DNA from: Streptomyces anulatus
GTDB lineage: Bacteria; Actinomycetota; Actinomycetes; Streptomycetales; Streptomycetaceae
Length of the DNA stretch: 64,000 nt
Direction of reading: 5' to 3'
NCBI RefSeq assembly: GCF_014650675.1
Contig: NZ_BMVK01000002.1
Coordinates: forward strand, 725,880 to 789,879
Shown here: piece by piece, positions 8,261 through 17,093 of the stretch
How positions within the stretch are numbered: the stretch's first letter is position 1
How the letters are laid out: each line of letters opens with the position of its first letter
The notes under the pieces: generated by a model
Seen by the model: only the letters and a program-made list of their open reading frames with translations
Databases searched by the model: none
What the model was told of the DNA's origin: nothing
Made by a program: the position numbers and the translations under genes

Positions 8261-9574
8261 TCAACGTGTCCCCTCGGAGTCTCCGGGCCCGCGGCCGGAG
8301 CCGTCGCGCCGGCGGCGCGGGCGTCCGATCGAGCCCCGGTCGTTCTTGAAGGCGCCGCTGTTCTTCTTGACCAGGGCGCTGCCGCTCTTCTTCGCCGTCG
8401 CGCTCTCCTTGACGATGCCCAGCTCTCCGGCCAGGCCCCAGAGCGCCTGCTTGACCGTGCTCTTGGCGTCGAGCTCGTGCAGGCGTCCGGAGTCGATGGA
8501 CGCCTGGAGCTCCTTGAAGTTCGCGGGGATCGCCGCCGAGGCGACCCGGGTGCCGGTGATCTTCTGGATCAGCGGCGGCTGGATCTCGGTGTTGCGGGTG
8601 AAGCGGTTGACGAGGGTGACCGTCTCCTCGGCCTTGCGGATCTGGAGCCGTTCCCACATCCGTACGATGCGTTTCGCGCCGCGCACCGCGACCACGTCCG
8701 GGGTCGTGACCAGCAGGGCCACGTCCGCCATCTCGATGGCCGCCGCGTTGGCCCCGTTCATCTGGCCGCCGCAGTCGATGACGACGATCTCGTAGCGGGT
8801 GCGCAGCGCGCTGACGATCTGGCGGGCCGAGCGGTCGCTGACCTCCTCGCCGCGTTCGCCCTCACCGGGGGCGAGGAGCAGGGCGAGGCCGGTGGAGTGG
8901 GAGAACACCGCGTCCGACAGCACCCGGGGCGAGATGTCGGTGATCAGGGCGAGGTCGACCAGGGAGCGGCGGAACTGGACGTCGAGGAACGAGGCGATGT
9001 CCCCGGTCTGGAGATCCATGTCCACCAGCGCCACCGTGTTGCCGGACGCCTGCGCGGCCAGGGCGAGCTGGATGGCGGTGACGGTCGCGCCGACGCCGCC
9101 CTTGGCGCCGGTGACCGTGACCACCGTGCCGCCGGGGCCGGTGAAGACCTCGTTCCCGGAGGTGAGGTGGCGGCGTACGCCGGCGGACCACTGGGCGGCC
9201 GCCTGCACGCGGTTGGCGAGTTCCTCGTAGCTCAGCGGCAGGGTGACCAGGCCGCGCGCCCCGGAGTCCATCGCGTCGGCGAAGAGGCTCGGGCTGGCGT
9301 CCGCGGTGATCATGACGACACCGACGGACGGGAACCTCATCGACACCTCCCGGATCAGCTCCAGGGCCGGCACCGGGCCGATCCGCTCGTGGACCAGCAC
9401 CACCTCGGGCAGCTCGTCGAGCGCCTCGCCCGCGAGGCGGGCCAGGGTGTCGATGAGCTGGGTGGAGTCGCCGACCGGGGTGGCGGGTTCGGCGTCGGGC
9501 AGCTGGCTGAGCAGGGTGGTGACGGAGCGGGCCGCGTCGAGGTCACCGACGGCGGGGAGGATTCTGGTGGTCAT
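8261..9574 (-). CDS. cpaE: CpaE/TadZ-like MinD-family ATPase
   Basis: A 437-residue protein. An N-terminal receiver-like domain (about residues 1-130) lacks an obvious phosphoacceptor site. A ParA/MinD ATPase domain follows, with the deviant Walker A GAKGGVGAT near residue 150, VALVDMDLQTGDIASFLD and YEIVVIDCGG. CpaE/TadZ proteins locate the Tad machine at the cell envelope. The P-loop reads GAT where MinD proteins usually have GKT or GKS; this variation is seen in some TadZ proteins. The C-terminal 60 residues are Lys/Arg/Ser-rich. The start at 9574 follows GAGGATGGG directly, 8 bp after the CpaB stop; earlier in-frame starts lie inside cpaB. Confidence 0.88.
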   Translation of the reverse strand: MTTRILPAVGDLDAARSVTTLLSQLPDAEPATPVGDSTQLIDTLARLAGEALDELPEVVLVHERIGPVPALELIREVSMRFPSVGVVMITADASPSLFADAMDSGARGLVTLPLSYEELANRVQAAAQWSAGVRRHLTSGNEVFTGPGGTVVTVTGAKGGVGATVTAIQLALAAQASGNTVALVDMDLQTGDIASFLDVQFRRSLVDLALITDISPRVLSDAVFSHSTGLALLLAPGEGERGEEVSDRSARQIVSALRTRYEIVVIDCGGQMNGANAAAIEMADVALLVTTPDVVAVRGAKRIVRMWERLQIRKAEETVTLVNRFTRNTEIQPPLIQKITGTRVASAAIPANFKELQASIDSGRLHELDAKSTVKQALWGLAGELGIVKESATAKKSGSALVKKNSGAFKNDRGSIGRPRRRRDGSGRGPGDSEGTR

Positions 9575-9581
9575 CCCATCC

Positions 9582-10289
9582 TCACTTGTCCTTGTCGAGC
9601 GTGTAGGTGCGGTCCCCCGGGCGGATGGTGCCGTCGCTGCCCGGGGCGACGAGCGCGAGACGCACGTGCTCCGCGAAGGACTCGGCATAGGCGACACGCT
9701 GCGTGTCCAGCGTGTTCAGGGCGAAGGTGATCGGCACGGCCTCGGTCGCCCGGGTGCCCCGGTCGTCCGCGCTGGGGTCCAGAGCGGTCAGCTCGCCGAC
9801 GTCCAGCACCTTGGCATTGGAGACGATGACCTTGGACTGGGCCGCGGCGCCCTGCTGCTCACCGGCGAACGTGGCGTAGATGTTGACCGTCGCGCCCGGT
9901 GTGATCTTGCCGGCGACACCGGTGGAGGCGTCGATCATGATGGCGATCTCCTGCTCACCGGCTCGGAGTTCGGGCTTGCGGACCATCATGTCCGACTGGA
10001 GCAGCGAGCCTTCGCGGAGCTCGGTGACCGCGATCTTCGACTCGACCTCCTGCAGGTCGGTCACGGCGTTCTCCGAGAGCCAGCGTTTGGGCATCTTGAT
10101 CTTCTCGAACTGGCCGCTGTTCAGTGCTGTGTACGGAGCCACGTTGGTCTTCAGCTGGTACGCCGTCACCTCGGGTCCGACCTTCGAGTTGACGTCGCTG
10201 ATCACCGAGAGCACGCCGGCGAAGGCCGCGAAGGCACACAGGACCGACAGGAGCAGGAGTATCACGCCGCGGCGCTGGCGGGAGTTCAT
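9582..10289 (-). CDS. cpaB: CpaB/RcpC-like SAF-domain pilus assembly protein
   Basis: A 235-residue protein with a membrane helix at residues 9-32, a SAF domain (TELREGSLLQSDMMVRK) and a RcpC/CpaB region (GVAGKITPGATVNIYATF). CpaB proteins act in the periplasm or exoplasm of Tad machines. The gene starts at ATG 10289 and is followed after 8 bp by cpaE. The upstream 232-bp gap contains a duplicated 25-bp element (see separate entry), so this may be the first gene of the main tad transcript. Confidence 0.88.
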   Translation of the reverse strand: MNSRQRRGVILLLLSVLCAFAAFAGVLSVISDVNSKVGPEVTAYQLKTNVAPYTALNSGQFEKIKMPKRWLSENAVTDLQEVESKIAVTELREGSLLQSDMMVRKPELRAGEQEIAIMIDASTGVAGKITPGATVNIYATFAGEQQGAAAQSKVIVSNAKVLDVGELTALDPSADDRGTRATEAVPITFALNTLDTQRVAYAESFAEHVRLALVAPGSDGTIRPGDRTYTLDKDK

Positions 10290-10353
10290 GGTCCGGACAA
10301 CCTCGTTCGAATCGGATGTGTGGGACGGACTGCGGACAGAGAGAGCGGTGCGG

Positions 10354-10405
10354 TGGTGCGGTTACGCGCTTACATCTGTGTGGTGCGGTTACGCGCTTAC
10401 ATCTG
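10354..10405 (-). promoter_or_regulatory. Duplicated 25-bp element upstream of cpaB
   Basis: A perfect 25-bp direct repeat occupies 10354-10378 and 10381-10405 (period 27 bp), 65-116 bp ahead of the cpaB start. On the coding strand each copy contains GTAAGCGCGTAACCGC. Paired direct repeats at this position are what a NarL- or BldC-like activator would bind. Operator function is inferred from position only. Confidence 0.55.
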
Positions 10406-10521
10406 CGGCGGCGCGCTGCTGCGGGGCCGACCGGAGCGGTGAAGGTCTCGTACGGGCGTACGGGAGTACGGGGGACACGCAGGGACCGGGAGGAGCGGCC
10501 CTGCGGGGAGGAGCGGTCTCG

Positions 10522-11493
10522 CTACGGGCCCGGCGATTCGCCGGCCCCGTGATGGAGGACACCGGTGGGGAGCATGCGGTTCTCCGAAGCCGCGAGAGGA
10601 GCGGAACAGAATGCGCAGCGGTCACCGATGAGTTCCATGGAGCACCAGTGGCACTTCTCCCGGCGTACGGAGGAGACCAGCTGGTAGAGCACGGAGAGGT
10701 CCGGAAGATGGGCGGCGAACTCCACCAGCTTTCCCGTCCCCCACCAGCGCGGTGAGTCGGACGGGACCGTGGCGTCGTGAATGGCCTGGACCTTCCAGGC
10801 GGGCGCGAGGGTCTCCTGTACCCAGTCCGACTGCAGATTCCCTTTCGCGACCAGAAGATGCGTACCGAAATCCGGTCCCGTCGGCGGTTCGACGGTCGGG
10901 CCCACCTTCATCAGCTGCGCCTCGGGCCCGGCGAGCACGGCGAACTGGGATCCGGGGACCCAGGACGTGGCGTGGCTCTTGAGGCTGACCGGGACCCGGT
11001 CGAGGCGGGCGACGGAGTTGAGGAGGGCACCCGCGTAGATGTAGTGCGAGAGCAGCCGGGCGGCGGAGGCGACCACCCCGGGACTGAAGTCGCAGACGGA
11101 CAACTGCCGGAGCTGACGTACCAGTACGGCGAGGCCGAGGGGAGGGAGGTCCACCTTGACCAGGGCGATCCGGTCGCTCTCCAGCACCGAGCGGATGGAG
11201 TGGAGGCGCCGCTCGTGCTCGGGCCGGATGCCCGAGGGATAGAGGGCGATCACATACCCGTGCTGTTCCAGCAGCAGGTGCATGTCACCGATCGCCAGCT
11301 CCAGCACCTGGGCCTCGGGGGCCTGGAGCAGAGCGGCGGTCGGTGTCTGCTGGTCGGTGGGCGGCAGCACCAGGTCTGCGCTCGTCACTGCTATTGCGGT
11401 CGGCACGCTCTTCCCCGTTTCGGCTCCGGTCGACGTGGGGACGTCGGCCGCAAACGCTCCTGCTCCGTGCTCCTGACCCAGCACTTTAGCCAC
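10522..11493 (-). CDS. Conserved zinc-ribbon protein at the head of the tad locus, function unknown
   Basis: A 323-residue cytosolic protein starting at GTG 11493 after GGTGAGAC. No catalytic motif is recognised. The C-terminal part carries CHWC and CAFC about ten residues apart, a likely zinc ribbon. The middle is a mixed alpha/beta region with a Leu-rich segment (LPPLGLAVLVRQLRQLSV). There are no membrane helices. It is transcribed in the same direction as the tad genes, 232 bp upstream of cpaB. The position suggests a regulatory or accessory role in pilus production, but it could equally be an independent gene. I do not recognise a named family. Confidence 0.75.
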   Translation of the reverse strand: MAKVLGQEHGAGAFAADVPTSTGAETGKSVPTAIAVTSADLVLPPTDQQTPTAALLQAPEAQVLELAIGDMHLLLEQHGYVIALYPSGIRPEHERRLHSIRSVLESDRIALVKVDLPPLGLAVLVRQLRQLSVCDFSPGVVASAARLLSHYIYAGALLNSVARLDRVPVSLKSHATSWVPGSQFAVLAGPEAQLMKVGPTVEPPTGPDFGTHLLVAKGNLQSDWVQETLAPAWKVQAIHDATVPSDSPRWWGTGKLVEFAAHLPDLSVLYQLVSSVRREKCHWCSMELIGDRCAFCSAPLAASENRMLPTGVLHHGAGESPGP

Positions 11494-12198
11494 GTCTCAC
11501 CAGGCAGAGAACAGTTATCGGAGACCAGTACGGCATCATGCGAACACCGTTCCTACGGGGCCCGGGTGCTAAACGGGACGAAATCGATTCCGCCCAACTC
11601 GGCTATCACTGCGGAGCGTTACCGAAGCCTGCGTCCGGCTTTCGATCACGTATCCATTCGCGCACGTCAGACTGGATTCCGGGGCGTCACCCTCCTTTTC
11701 GTAAGGGCGTTTCCGTGACCGTCCGAAGATCTCCCACAAGATCACCCGTGCGGGGTGCGATGTACGGTCCCGGAGGCGTTCCCGGCGGAAAAAACCCCGG
11801 TCCGGCACCCTCCACGGACCCTCGGACGCCCCGTCGCCGACCCCTCGGCACAACCTCGCGCCCACCCTCGCGGAAGGCTTTTCACCGCCAGAGGTCTTGA
11901 CAACTTGATTGGTCTGGACCAGTTTTATGCGCCAAGCGGTGGCCACCGCTCCCGGCAGGACACCTCGTGTTCCATGTCCCCGGTTCAGCACCCCCTGCAC
12001 GACCGCCGTACGACACCCCCCGATCAACCCCGGTCAACTCCGATTCACCGCGCTTCATCGTGCTTCATCGTGTTTCACCGTGATGCGTCGTCACGGATCC
12101 CCGCTTCTCCCGGCCCACCCGTGCAGCCCCGGCCCGTCGTCCGTCCGGCCCTCCTGCACGACCCCCGCCAGGACCACCAACTCCCCACGGAGGAACCA
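11494..12198 (+). promoter_or_regulatory. Intergenic regulatory region of the chitinase gene
   Basis: About 700 bp without a convincing gene separates the zinc-ribbon gene from the chitinase gene, which are read divergently. It holds the DasR-like box and TTGACA near 11.9 kb. It also holds an unusually long chitinase leader with three near-copies of a 10-bp motif (CTTCATCGTG-like, 12051-12082). The left half (11494-11890) shows no feature I can name, apart from presumably containing the promoter of the leftward gene. Confidence 0.6.
11897..11923 (+). promoter_or_regulatory. Chitinase promoter -35 element and DasR-type operator (dre)
   Basis: TTGACA at 11897-11902 is followed at 11908-11923 by ATTGGTCTGGACCAGT. 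This matches 14 of 16 positions of the DasR consensus ACTGGTCTAGACCAGT and is nearly palindromic. Chitinase promoters in Streptomyces carry such boxes, through which the GntR-type repressor DasR responds to amino-sugar phosphates. The box sits between the -35 and the expected -10, an ideal place for repression. Confidence 0.8.
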
Positions 12199-13920
12199 GT
12201 GGAACGCTCCGCAGGCAGCAGTCGCCGAAGGCGTCGCTCCCGTCCCGTGCTCGGCGGCACCATGGCCGTCGTCGCGGCCGCGGCCCTGACCGTCACCGGG
12301 CTCGTCAGCACCGCCCAGGCCGCCGACGTCAACAACGCCAGGAACGCGGGCTTCGAGTCGGGCCTCGCCAACTGGACCTGCGCCGGGAACAGCGGCGCCA
12401 TCGTCTCCTCCCCCGTGCACGGCGGTACGTCCGCGCTGAAGGCCACCCCGGCCGGCCAGGACAACGCCAAGTGTTCGCAGGCCGTCAAGGTGAAGCCCAA
12501 CTCGACGTACACGCTCAGCTCCTGGGTGCAGGGCGGTTACGCCTACCTCGGCGTGAGCGGCACCGGAACCACCGACGTGTCCACCTGGTCGCCGGGCTCC
12601 GCCACCTGGACCAAGCTGTCCACCAGCTTCAAGACCGGCGCGAACACCACCTCGGTGACCGTCTACACCCACGGCTGGTACGGGCAGGCCGCCTACCTCG
12701 CCGACGACTTCGAGGTGACCGGCCCCGACGGCGGCGGCGGCGAGGAGCCCGGCCCCGTCGTCCCGGCGACTCCCGGGGGCCTCGCGGCGGGCGCCACCAC
12801 CACGTCCTCCGTCTCCCTCTCCTGGAACGCGGTCTCCGGCGCCACCGGATACACCGTGTACCGGGACGGCACGAAGGCCACCACCTCCACCGGAACCTCG
12901 GCGACCGTCTCGGGCCTCACCGCGGACACCGCCTACCAGTTCTCGGTGAGCGCCACCAACGCGGCCGGTGAGTCGGTCAAGTCGGCCGCCGTCAGCGCCC
13001 GTACGGCCAAGAACGGCACCGGCCCGGTGACCACCGTGCCCAAGCACGCGGTGACCGGCTACTGGCAGAACTTCAACAACGGCGCGGCCGTCCAGAAGCT
13101 CAGCGACGTCCCGGCCGACTACGACATCATCGCGGTCTCCTTCGCGGACGCCACGGCGACCCAGGGCGCGGTCACCTTCAACCTGGACACCGCCGGGCTG
13201 AACGGCTACACCGACGCCCAGTTCCGCTCGGACATCAAGGCCAAGCAGGCGGCCGGCAAGAACGTCATCATCTCGATCGGCGGCGAGCTGGGCACGGTCC
13301 GCGTCGACAGCGACGCCTCCGCCACCGCGTTCTCCAACTCGGTGTACGCGCTGATGCAGGACTACGGCTTCAACGGGGTCGACATCGACCTGGAGAACGG
13401 CCTCAACGCCACCTACATGACGAAGGCACTGCGCCAGCTGTCGGCGAAGGCGGGCAGCGGGCTGGTCATCACGATGGCCCCGCAGACCATCGACATGCAG
13501 TCGACGTCGGGCGAGTACTTCAAGACGGCGCTCAACGTCAAGGACATCCTGACCGTCGTCAACATGCAGTACTACAACAGCGGTTCGATGCTCGGCTGCG
13601 ACGGCAAGGTCTACTCGCAGGGCTCGGTGGACTTCCTCACCGCGCTCGCCTGCATCCAGCTGGAGGGCGGCCTCGACCCGTCCCAGGTCGGCATCGGCGT
13701 CCCCGCCTCCACCCGCGGCGCGGGCAGCGGCTACGTCTCCCCGTCCATCGTGAACGCGGCGCTGGACTGCCTCGCCAAGGGCACCAACTGCGGCTCGTTC
13801 AAGCCGTCCAAGACCTACCCGTCGCTGCGCGGCGCGATGACCTGGTCGACGAACTGGGACGCGACGGCCGGGTTCGCCTGGTCGAAGGCGGTCGGCCCGC
13901 ACGTCCGCAGCCTCCCGTAA
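12199..13920 (+). CDS. Secreted GH18 chitinase with carbohydrate-binding and fibronectin III domains
   Basis: A 573-residue exported enzyme that hydrolyses chitin. The start at GTG 12199 follows ACGGAGG; frames further upstream lack a ribosome site. A signal peptide with a run of Arg and a hydrophobic core ends near residue 42 (STAQA-AD). A CBM-like domain (NAGFESGLANWTC; about residues 45-175), a Gly/Glu/Pro linker and a fibronectin III domain (about 190-275) precede the GH18 barrel. The catalytic motif DIDLE is at residues 395-399, with Glu399 the proton donor; the substrate-shaping MQYYN strand is also present. The layout matches Streptomyces ChiC/ChiD-type enzymes. A DasR-type box is in the promoter and a strong hairpin follows the stop. 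Confidence 0.93.
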   Translation: MERSAGSSRRRRRSRPVLGGTMAVVAAAALTVTGLVSTAQAADVNNARNAGFESGLANWTCAGNSGAIVSSPVHGGTSALKATPAGQDNAKCSQAVKVKPNSTYTLSSWVQGGYAYLGVSGTGTTDVSTWSPGSATWTKLSTSFKTGANTTSVTVYTHGWYGQAAYLADDFEVTGPDGGGGEEPGPVVPATPGGLAAGATTTSSVSLSWNAVSGATGYTVYRDGTKATTSTGTSATVSGLTADTAYQFSVSATNAAGESVKSAAVSARTAKNGTGPVTTVPKHAVTGYWQNFNNGAAVQKLSDVPADYDIIAVSFADATATQGAVTFNLDTAGLNGYTDAQFRSDIKAKQAAGKNVIISIGGELGTVRVDSDASATAFSNSVYALMQDYGFNGVDIDLENGLNATYMTKALRQLSAKAGSGLVITMAPQTIDMQSTSGEYFKTALNVKDILTVVNMQYYNSGSMLGCDGKVYSQGSVDFLTALACIQLEGGLDPSQVGIGVPASTRGAGSGYVSPSIVNAALDCLAKGTNCGSFKPSKTYPSLRGAMTWSTNWDATAGFAWSKAVGPHVRSLP

Positions 13921-13954
13921 CGACACCGCACCACACCGCACCACCCCGGAACCT

Positions 13955-13984
13955 GCAGCGCCGCCGCTCCCCCGGCGGCGCTGC
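13955..13984. terminator. Hairpin terminator between convergent chitinase and transporter genes
   Basis: A perfect 12-bp stem (GCAGCGCCGCCG / CGGCGGCGCTGC) with a 6-base loop lies 34 bp after the chitinase stop and 24 bp from the stop of the opposing gene. It can serve both directions. There is no U tract, as is usual in Streptomyces. Confidence 0.8.
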
Positions 13985-14008
13985 GGCGTTACGCCGACGG
14001 CGGCCGGG

Positions 14009-15319
14009 TCACCAGGGCAGTTCGCGCACCTGCTGGACGCACAGCACGATGAACAGCAGCCCGGACAGGGCGAGCATCCCGTTGCTGACCCATCCGTTGC
14101 GCCATTCCCCCGGCGTACGGGAGGAGTTGAGCAGCCACAGCAGGGTCAGGGCGAGGAACGGCATGAAGAACGCGCCGAGCACCCCGTAGGCGATGACCAG
14201 GCCGAAGGGCTCGTCCAGCCAGAGCAGGGTCATCGGCGGGAAGGTCAGCCACAGGAGGTACGCGCGGAACGGCAACGACCGCTGCCGGCGCTCGGCGACG
14301 TCCGCCCCCTCGTGCGCCTCGGTCTTCGCCCCTTCGGCCGCCGGAGCCCGGAACCGCTCCACGAAGTCGGCGAACATCAGGCTGACCCCGTGCCAGACGC
14401 CGATCAGCGACGAGAACGACGTGGCGAAGAAGCCCACCAGGAAGAGCTTGGCGGTGCCCGCGCCGAAGCGGTCCTCCAGCACCTTGCCCAGGTCGATCAG
14501 GCCCCGGTCGCCGGAGGTGAGGGCGACCTGGGAGGCGTGCAGCAGCTCGGCGCCGACGATGAGCATCGCCACGACGAAGACCCCGGTGGTGATGTAGGCG
14601 ACCCGGTTGTCGAGCCGCATCACCTTCATCCAGGAGGAGTTGCTCCAGCCCTTGGCGTTGACCCAGTACCCGTACGCGGCCATCGTGATCGTGCCGCCGA
14701 CGCCGCCGATCAGCCCGAGGGTGTAGAGGAGCGAGCCGTCCGGGAGCACGGGCAGCAGCCCGGCGAACGAGGCCCCGACGTCCGGCACGACGCGGGCGGC
14801 CACGTACACGACCACCACGAACATGATGCCGATCAGGACCGTCATGACCTTCTCGAAGACGGCGTACCGGTTGAACCAGACGAAGGCCAGCCCGATCAGT
14901 CCGGTGACGATCGCCCAGAACTTCAGCCCGGGACCGTCGGGGAACAGCGCCACGATGGGCAGGGCGCTGGAGGACATGGCCGTCGCCCCGTAGATGAAGC
15001 CCCAGAGCACGACGTAGACCGCGAAGTACACCGTGGTCCAGGGGCCCAGGCTGCGCCAGCCGTCGAAGAGCGTGCGGCCGGTCGCCAGATGCCAGCGGCC
15101 GGCCGCCTCGGCGAGCGAGATCTTGACGACGCAGCCGATCACCGCCGCCCACATCAGGGTGTATCCGAACTTGCTTCCCGCGATGAGCGTCGCGACCAGG
15201 TCGCCCGCCCCGACCCCGGTCGCCGCGACGACGATGCCGGGGCCGATGTATTTCCAGCTGGACTTACGTGGTCGGGAGGCCGGCTCCCCTGTCCCTGTGG
15301 TTGCTCTTGTCTCCGCCAT
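14009..15319 (-). CDS. Nramp-like membrane transporter lacking the canonical metal-binding motifs
   Basis: A 436-residue protein with about eleven membrane helices. The Nramp-fold signature region is recognisable: GPGIVVAATGVGAGDLVATL followed by AGSKFGYTLMW matches TM1-TM2 of Nramp proteins. However, DPGN in TM1 is replaced by GAGD (residues 37-40), and the TM6 MPHN-type motif is replaced by MAAYGYW. These are the residues that coordinate Mn/Fe in true Nramp transporters, so the substrate may not be a transition metal. A charged cytoplasmic loop (EGAKTEAHEGADVAERRQR) lies before TM9. The start at 15319 has no good ribosome site and is uncertain; GTG/ATG codons further upstream are in the palindrome region. 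Confidence 0.8.
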   Translation of the reverse strand: MAETRATTGTGEPASRPRKSSWKYIGPGIVVAATGVGAGDLVATLIAGSKFGYTLMWAAVIGCVVKISLAEAAGRWHLATGRTLFDGWRSLGPWTTVYFAVYVVLWGFIYGATAMSSSALPIVALFPDGPGLKFWAIVTGLIGLAFVWFNRYAVFEKVMTVLIGIMFVVVVYVAARVVPDVGASFAGLLPVLPDGSLLYTLGLIGGVGGTITMAAYGYWVNAKGWSNSSWMKVMRLDNRVAYITTGVFVVAMLIVGAELLHASQVALTSGDRGLIDLGKVLEDRFGAGTAKLFLVGFFATSFSSLIGVWHGVSLMFADFVERFRAPAAEGAKTEAHEGADVAERRQRSLPFRAYLLWLTFPPMTLLWLDEPFGLVIAYGVLGAFFMPFLALTLLWLLNSSRTPGEWRNGWVSNGMLALSGLLFIVLCVQQVRELPW

Positions 15320-15368
15320 GCCGATCAAGGAAGCGTAATCGGCGGGCCGGCACAAGGGGTGCGCACGG

Positions 15369-15413
15369 AACCGGCACACATGGGGACGGGGAACGTCCCC
15401 GTGTGTGCCGGTT
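15369..15413. terminator. Long hairpin terminator after the GntP-type permease gene
   Basis: A 20-bp stem with one wobble pair (left arm from 15369, right arm ending 15413, 5-base loop) starts 2 bp beyond the permease stop codon. It separates that operon from the downstream Nramp-like gene read in the same direction. Confidence 0.8.
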
Positions 15414-15415
15414 CG

Positions 15416-16891
15416 CTAGATGACCAGGCTGAGCAGCGCCGCGACGACGAAGCCCGCGACCGAGAGCACCGTCTCCAGGACGGTCCAGGACTTCAGGGTG
15501 TCGCGCTCGCTGATGCCGAAGTACTTCGACACCATCCAGAAGCCGCCGTCGTTCACGTGCGAGGCGAAGATCGAGCCCGCCGAGATCGCCATGATGATCA
15601 GCGCGAGGTGGGCCTGGGACAGGTCCTGGCCCTCGACCAGCGGGACCACGATCCCGGCCGTCGTGACGATCGCGACGGTGGCCGAGCCCTGGGCGACGCG
15701 CAGGACGACCGAGATCAGCCAGGCGAGCAGGATGACCGGCAGGCCGACGTCGTTGAAGGTGTCGGCCAGCGCGTCCGCGATGCCGCTGCCCTTGAGGACG
15801 GCGCCGAAGATGCCGCCCGCGCCGACCACCAGCAGGATGTTGCCGACGGGCTTGAGCGAGGACGTGGAGACCGATTCCAGGGACTTGCGGGACCAGCCGC
15901 GCCGGATGCCCAGCAGGTAGTACGCGAGGAACAGGGCGATCGTCAGGGCGACGAACGGGTTGCCGAAGAACTCGATCACCGAGCGGAGCGTGGAGGGGTC
16001 CAGGGCGATGGAGGAGAACGTCGCGGCGAGGATCAGGATCAGCGGGGTGCCGATGATCGCGAGGACCGTGGCGAGCGGAACCGGCTTCTCGTGCGGGGTG
16101 ACCCCGGCGGCGCGCTGTTCGGCGGCGACGGCGGCCTTGGCCTCCTCGGCGGCCTCCACCATGTCCTGCGGGACGTCGACGAAGATCCGCTTGCCGATCC
16201 AGGCCGCGTACGCCCAGGCGGCGATGACCGACGGGACGCCGACGACGACGCCCATCAGGATGACCCAGCCGAGCGAGACGTTGAAGAGTCCGGCGGCGGC
16301 CACCGGTCCCGGGTGCGGCGGCAGGAACGCATGGGTCATCGACAGGCCCGCCAGCAACGGCATCGCGTAGAGCAGGATCGATTTTCCGGAGCGCTTGGCG
16401 GCGGCGTACACGATCGGCGCGAGGACGAAGATGCCGACGTCGAAGAAGACCGGGATACCGAAGACGAGGCCCGTCATGCCCATCGCGAGCGGGGCGCGCT
16501 TCTCACCGAAGGCGTTCAGCAGGCGGGCGCTCAACACCTCGGCCCCGCCGGACACTTCGAGGATCGCGCCGAGCATGGTGCCGAGCCCGATGATGATCGC
16601 GACATGGCCGAGGATGCCGCCCATGCCGGACTCGATGACCGAGACGGCGGCGGACTTCTGCACGGTGCCGAAGAGTTCGGTGACCGAGAGCCCGGCGCCG
16701 AGGCCGACGGCTATGGAGACCGCGAGCAGGGCGACGAACGGCTGGAGCCTGACCTTGATGATCAGGAAGAGCAGGAGGGCGATGCCGAGGGCGGCGACGG
16801 TCAGCAGACCGGCGGTGCCGTCGATCAGGAGGAGCAGGCCACCGGTGTGCGGTGGCGCCTCGACCGGCGGTGGGGTGGCGGCGAGCAGCAT
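15416..16891 (-). CDS. GntP-family gluconate/sugar-acid permease
   Basis: A 491-residue protein with 12-14 membrane helices and GntP-family landmarks. These include GHVAIIIGLGTMLGAILEVSGGAE, the FGIPVFFDVGIFVLAPI stretch, FLPPHPGP and the C-terminal GSIFASHVNDGGFWMVSKYFG. The family imports gluconate and related sugar acids by proton symport. The start ATG 16891 follows CCGGAG; a longer start at 16933 lacks one. It is the last gene of a leftward cluster with RidA, an IclR regulator and a 2-keto-3-deoxygluconate-type kinase. The cargo is therefore probably an aldonic or amino-aldonic acid; see the finding on N-acetylglucosaminate. Confidence 0.9.
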   Translation of the reverse strand: MLLAATPPPVEAPPHTGGLLLLIDGTAGLLTVAALGIALLLFLIIKVRLQPFVALLAVSIAVGLGAGLSVTELFGTVQKSAAVSVIESGMGGILGHVAIIIGLGTMLGAILEVSGGAEVLSARLLNAFGEKRAPLAMGMTGLVFGIPVFFDVGIFVLAPIVYAAAKRSGKSILLYAMPLLAGLSMTHAFLPPHPGPVAAAGLFNVSLGWVILMGVVVGVPSVIAAWAYAAWIGKRIFVDVPQDMVEAAEEAKAAVAAEQRAAGVTPHEKPVPLATVLAIIGTPLILILAATFSSIALDPSTLRSVIEFFGNPFVALTIALFLAYYLLGIRRGWSRKSLESVSTSSLKPVGNILLVVGAGGIFGAVLKGSGIADALADTFNDVGLPVILLAWLISVVLRVAQGSATVAIVTTAGIVVPLVEGQDLSQAHLALIIMAISAGSIFASHVNDGGFWMVSKYFGISERDTLKSWTVLETVLSVAGFVVAALLSLVI

Positions 16892-17093
16892 GGGGACTCC
16901 GGTGGTGCTGGAGGGCAGGGGGGAGCGCGGCACGGCGCCCCCGGGGGGCGGGGCGCCGTGCCGTACGGCGTGCTGGAGCGGTCCTGCGGATGGGGTGAAG
17001 CGATCAGCGGGGGCCTGCGATCGGGGGACGGGGGTCGGCGGGCCGAGGCGGCGGCGTGGCCGGGGTGGTCAACTGACCACGGTGGTCGGCCGA

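Noticed and set aside
11569..12027. Leftward 152-codon frame in the chitinase upstream region
   Set aside because: It runs antisense across the promoter region with no ribosome site, and its composition is not protein-like.
12091..13944. 617-codon minus-strand frame opposite the chitinase
   Set aside because: Shadow of the chitinase; the plus strand shows signal peptide, FnIII and the GH18 catalytic motif.
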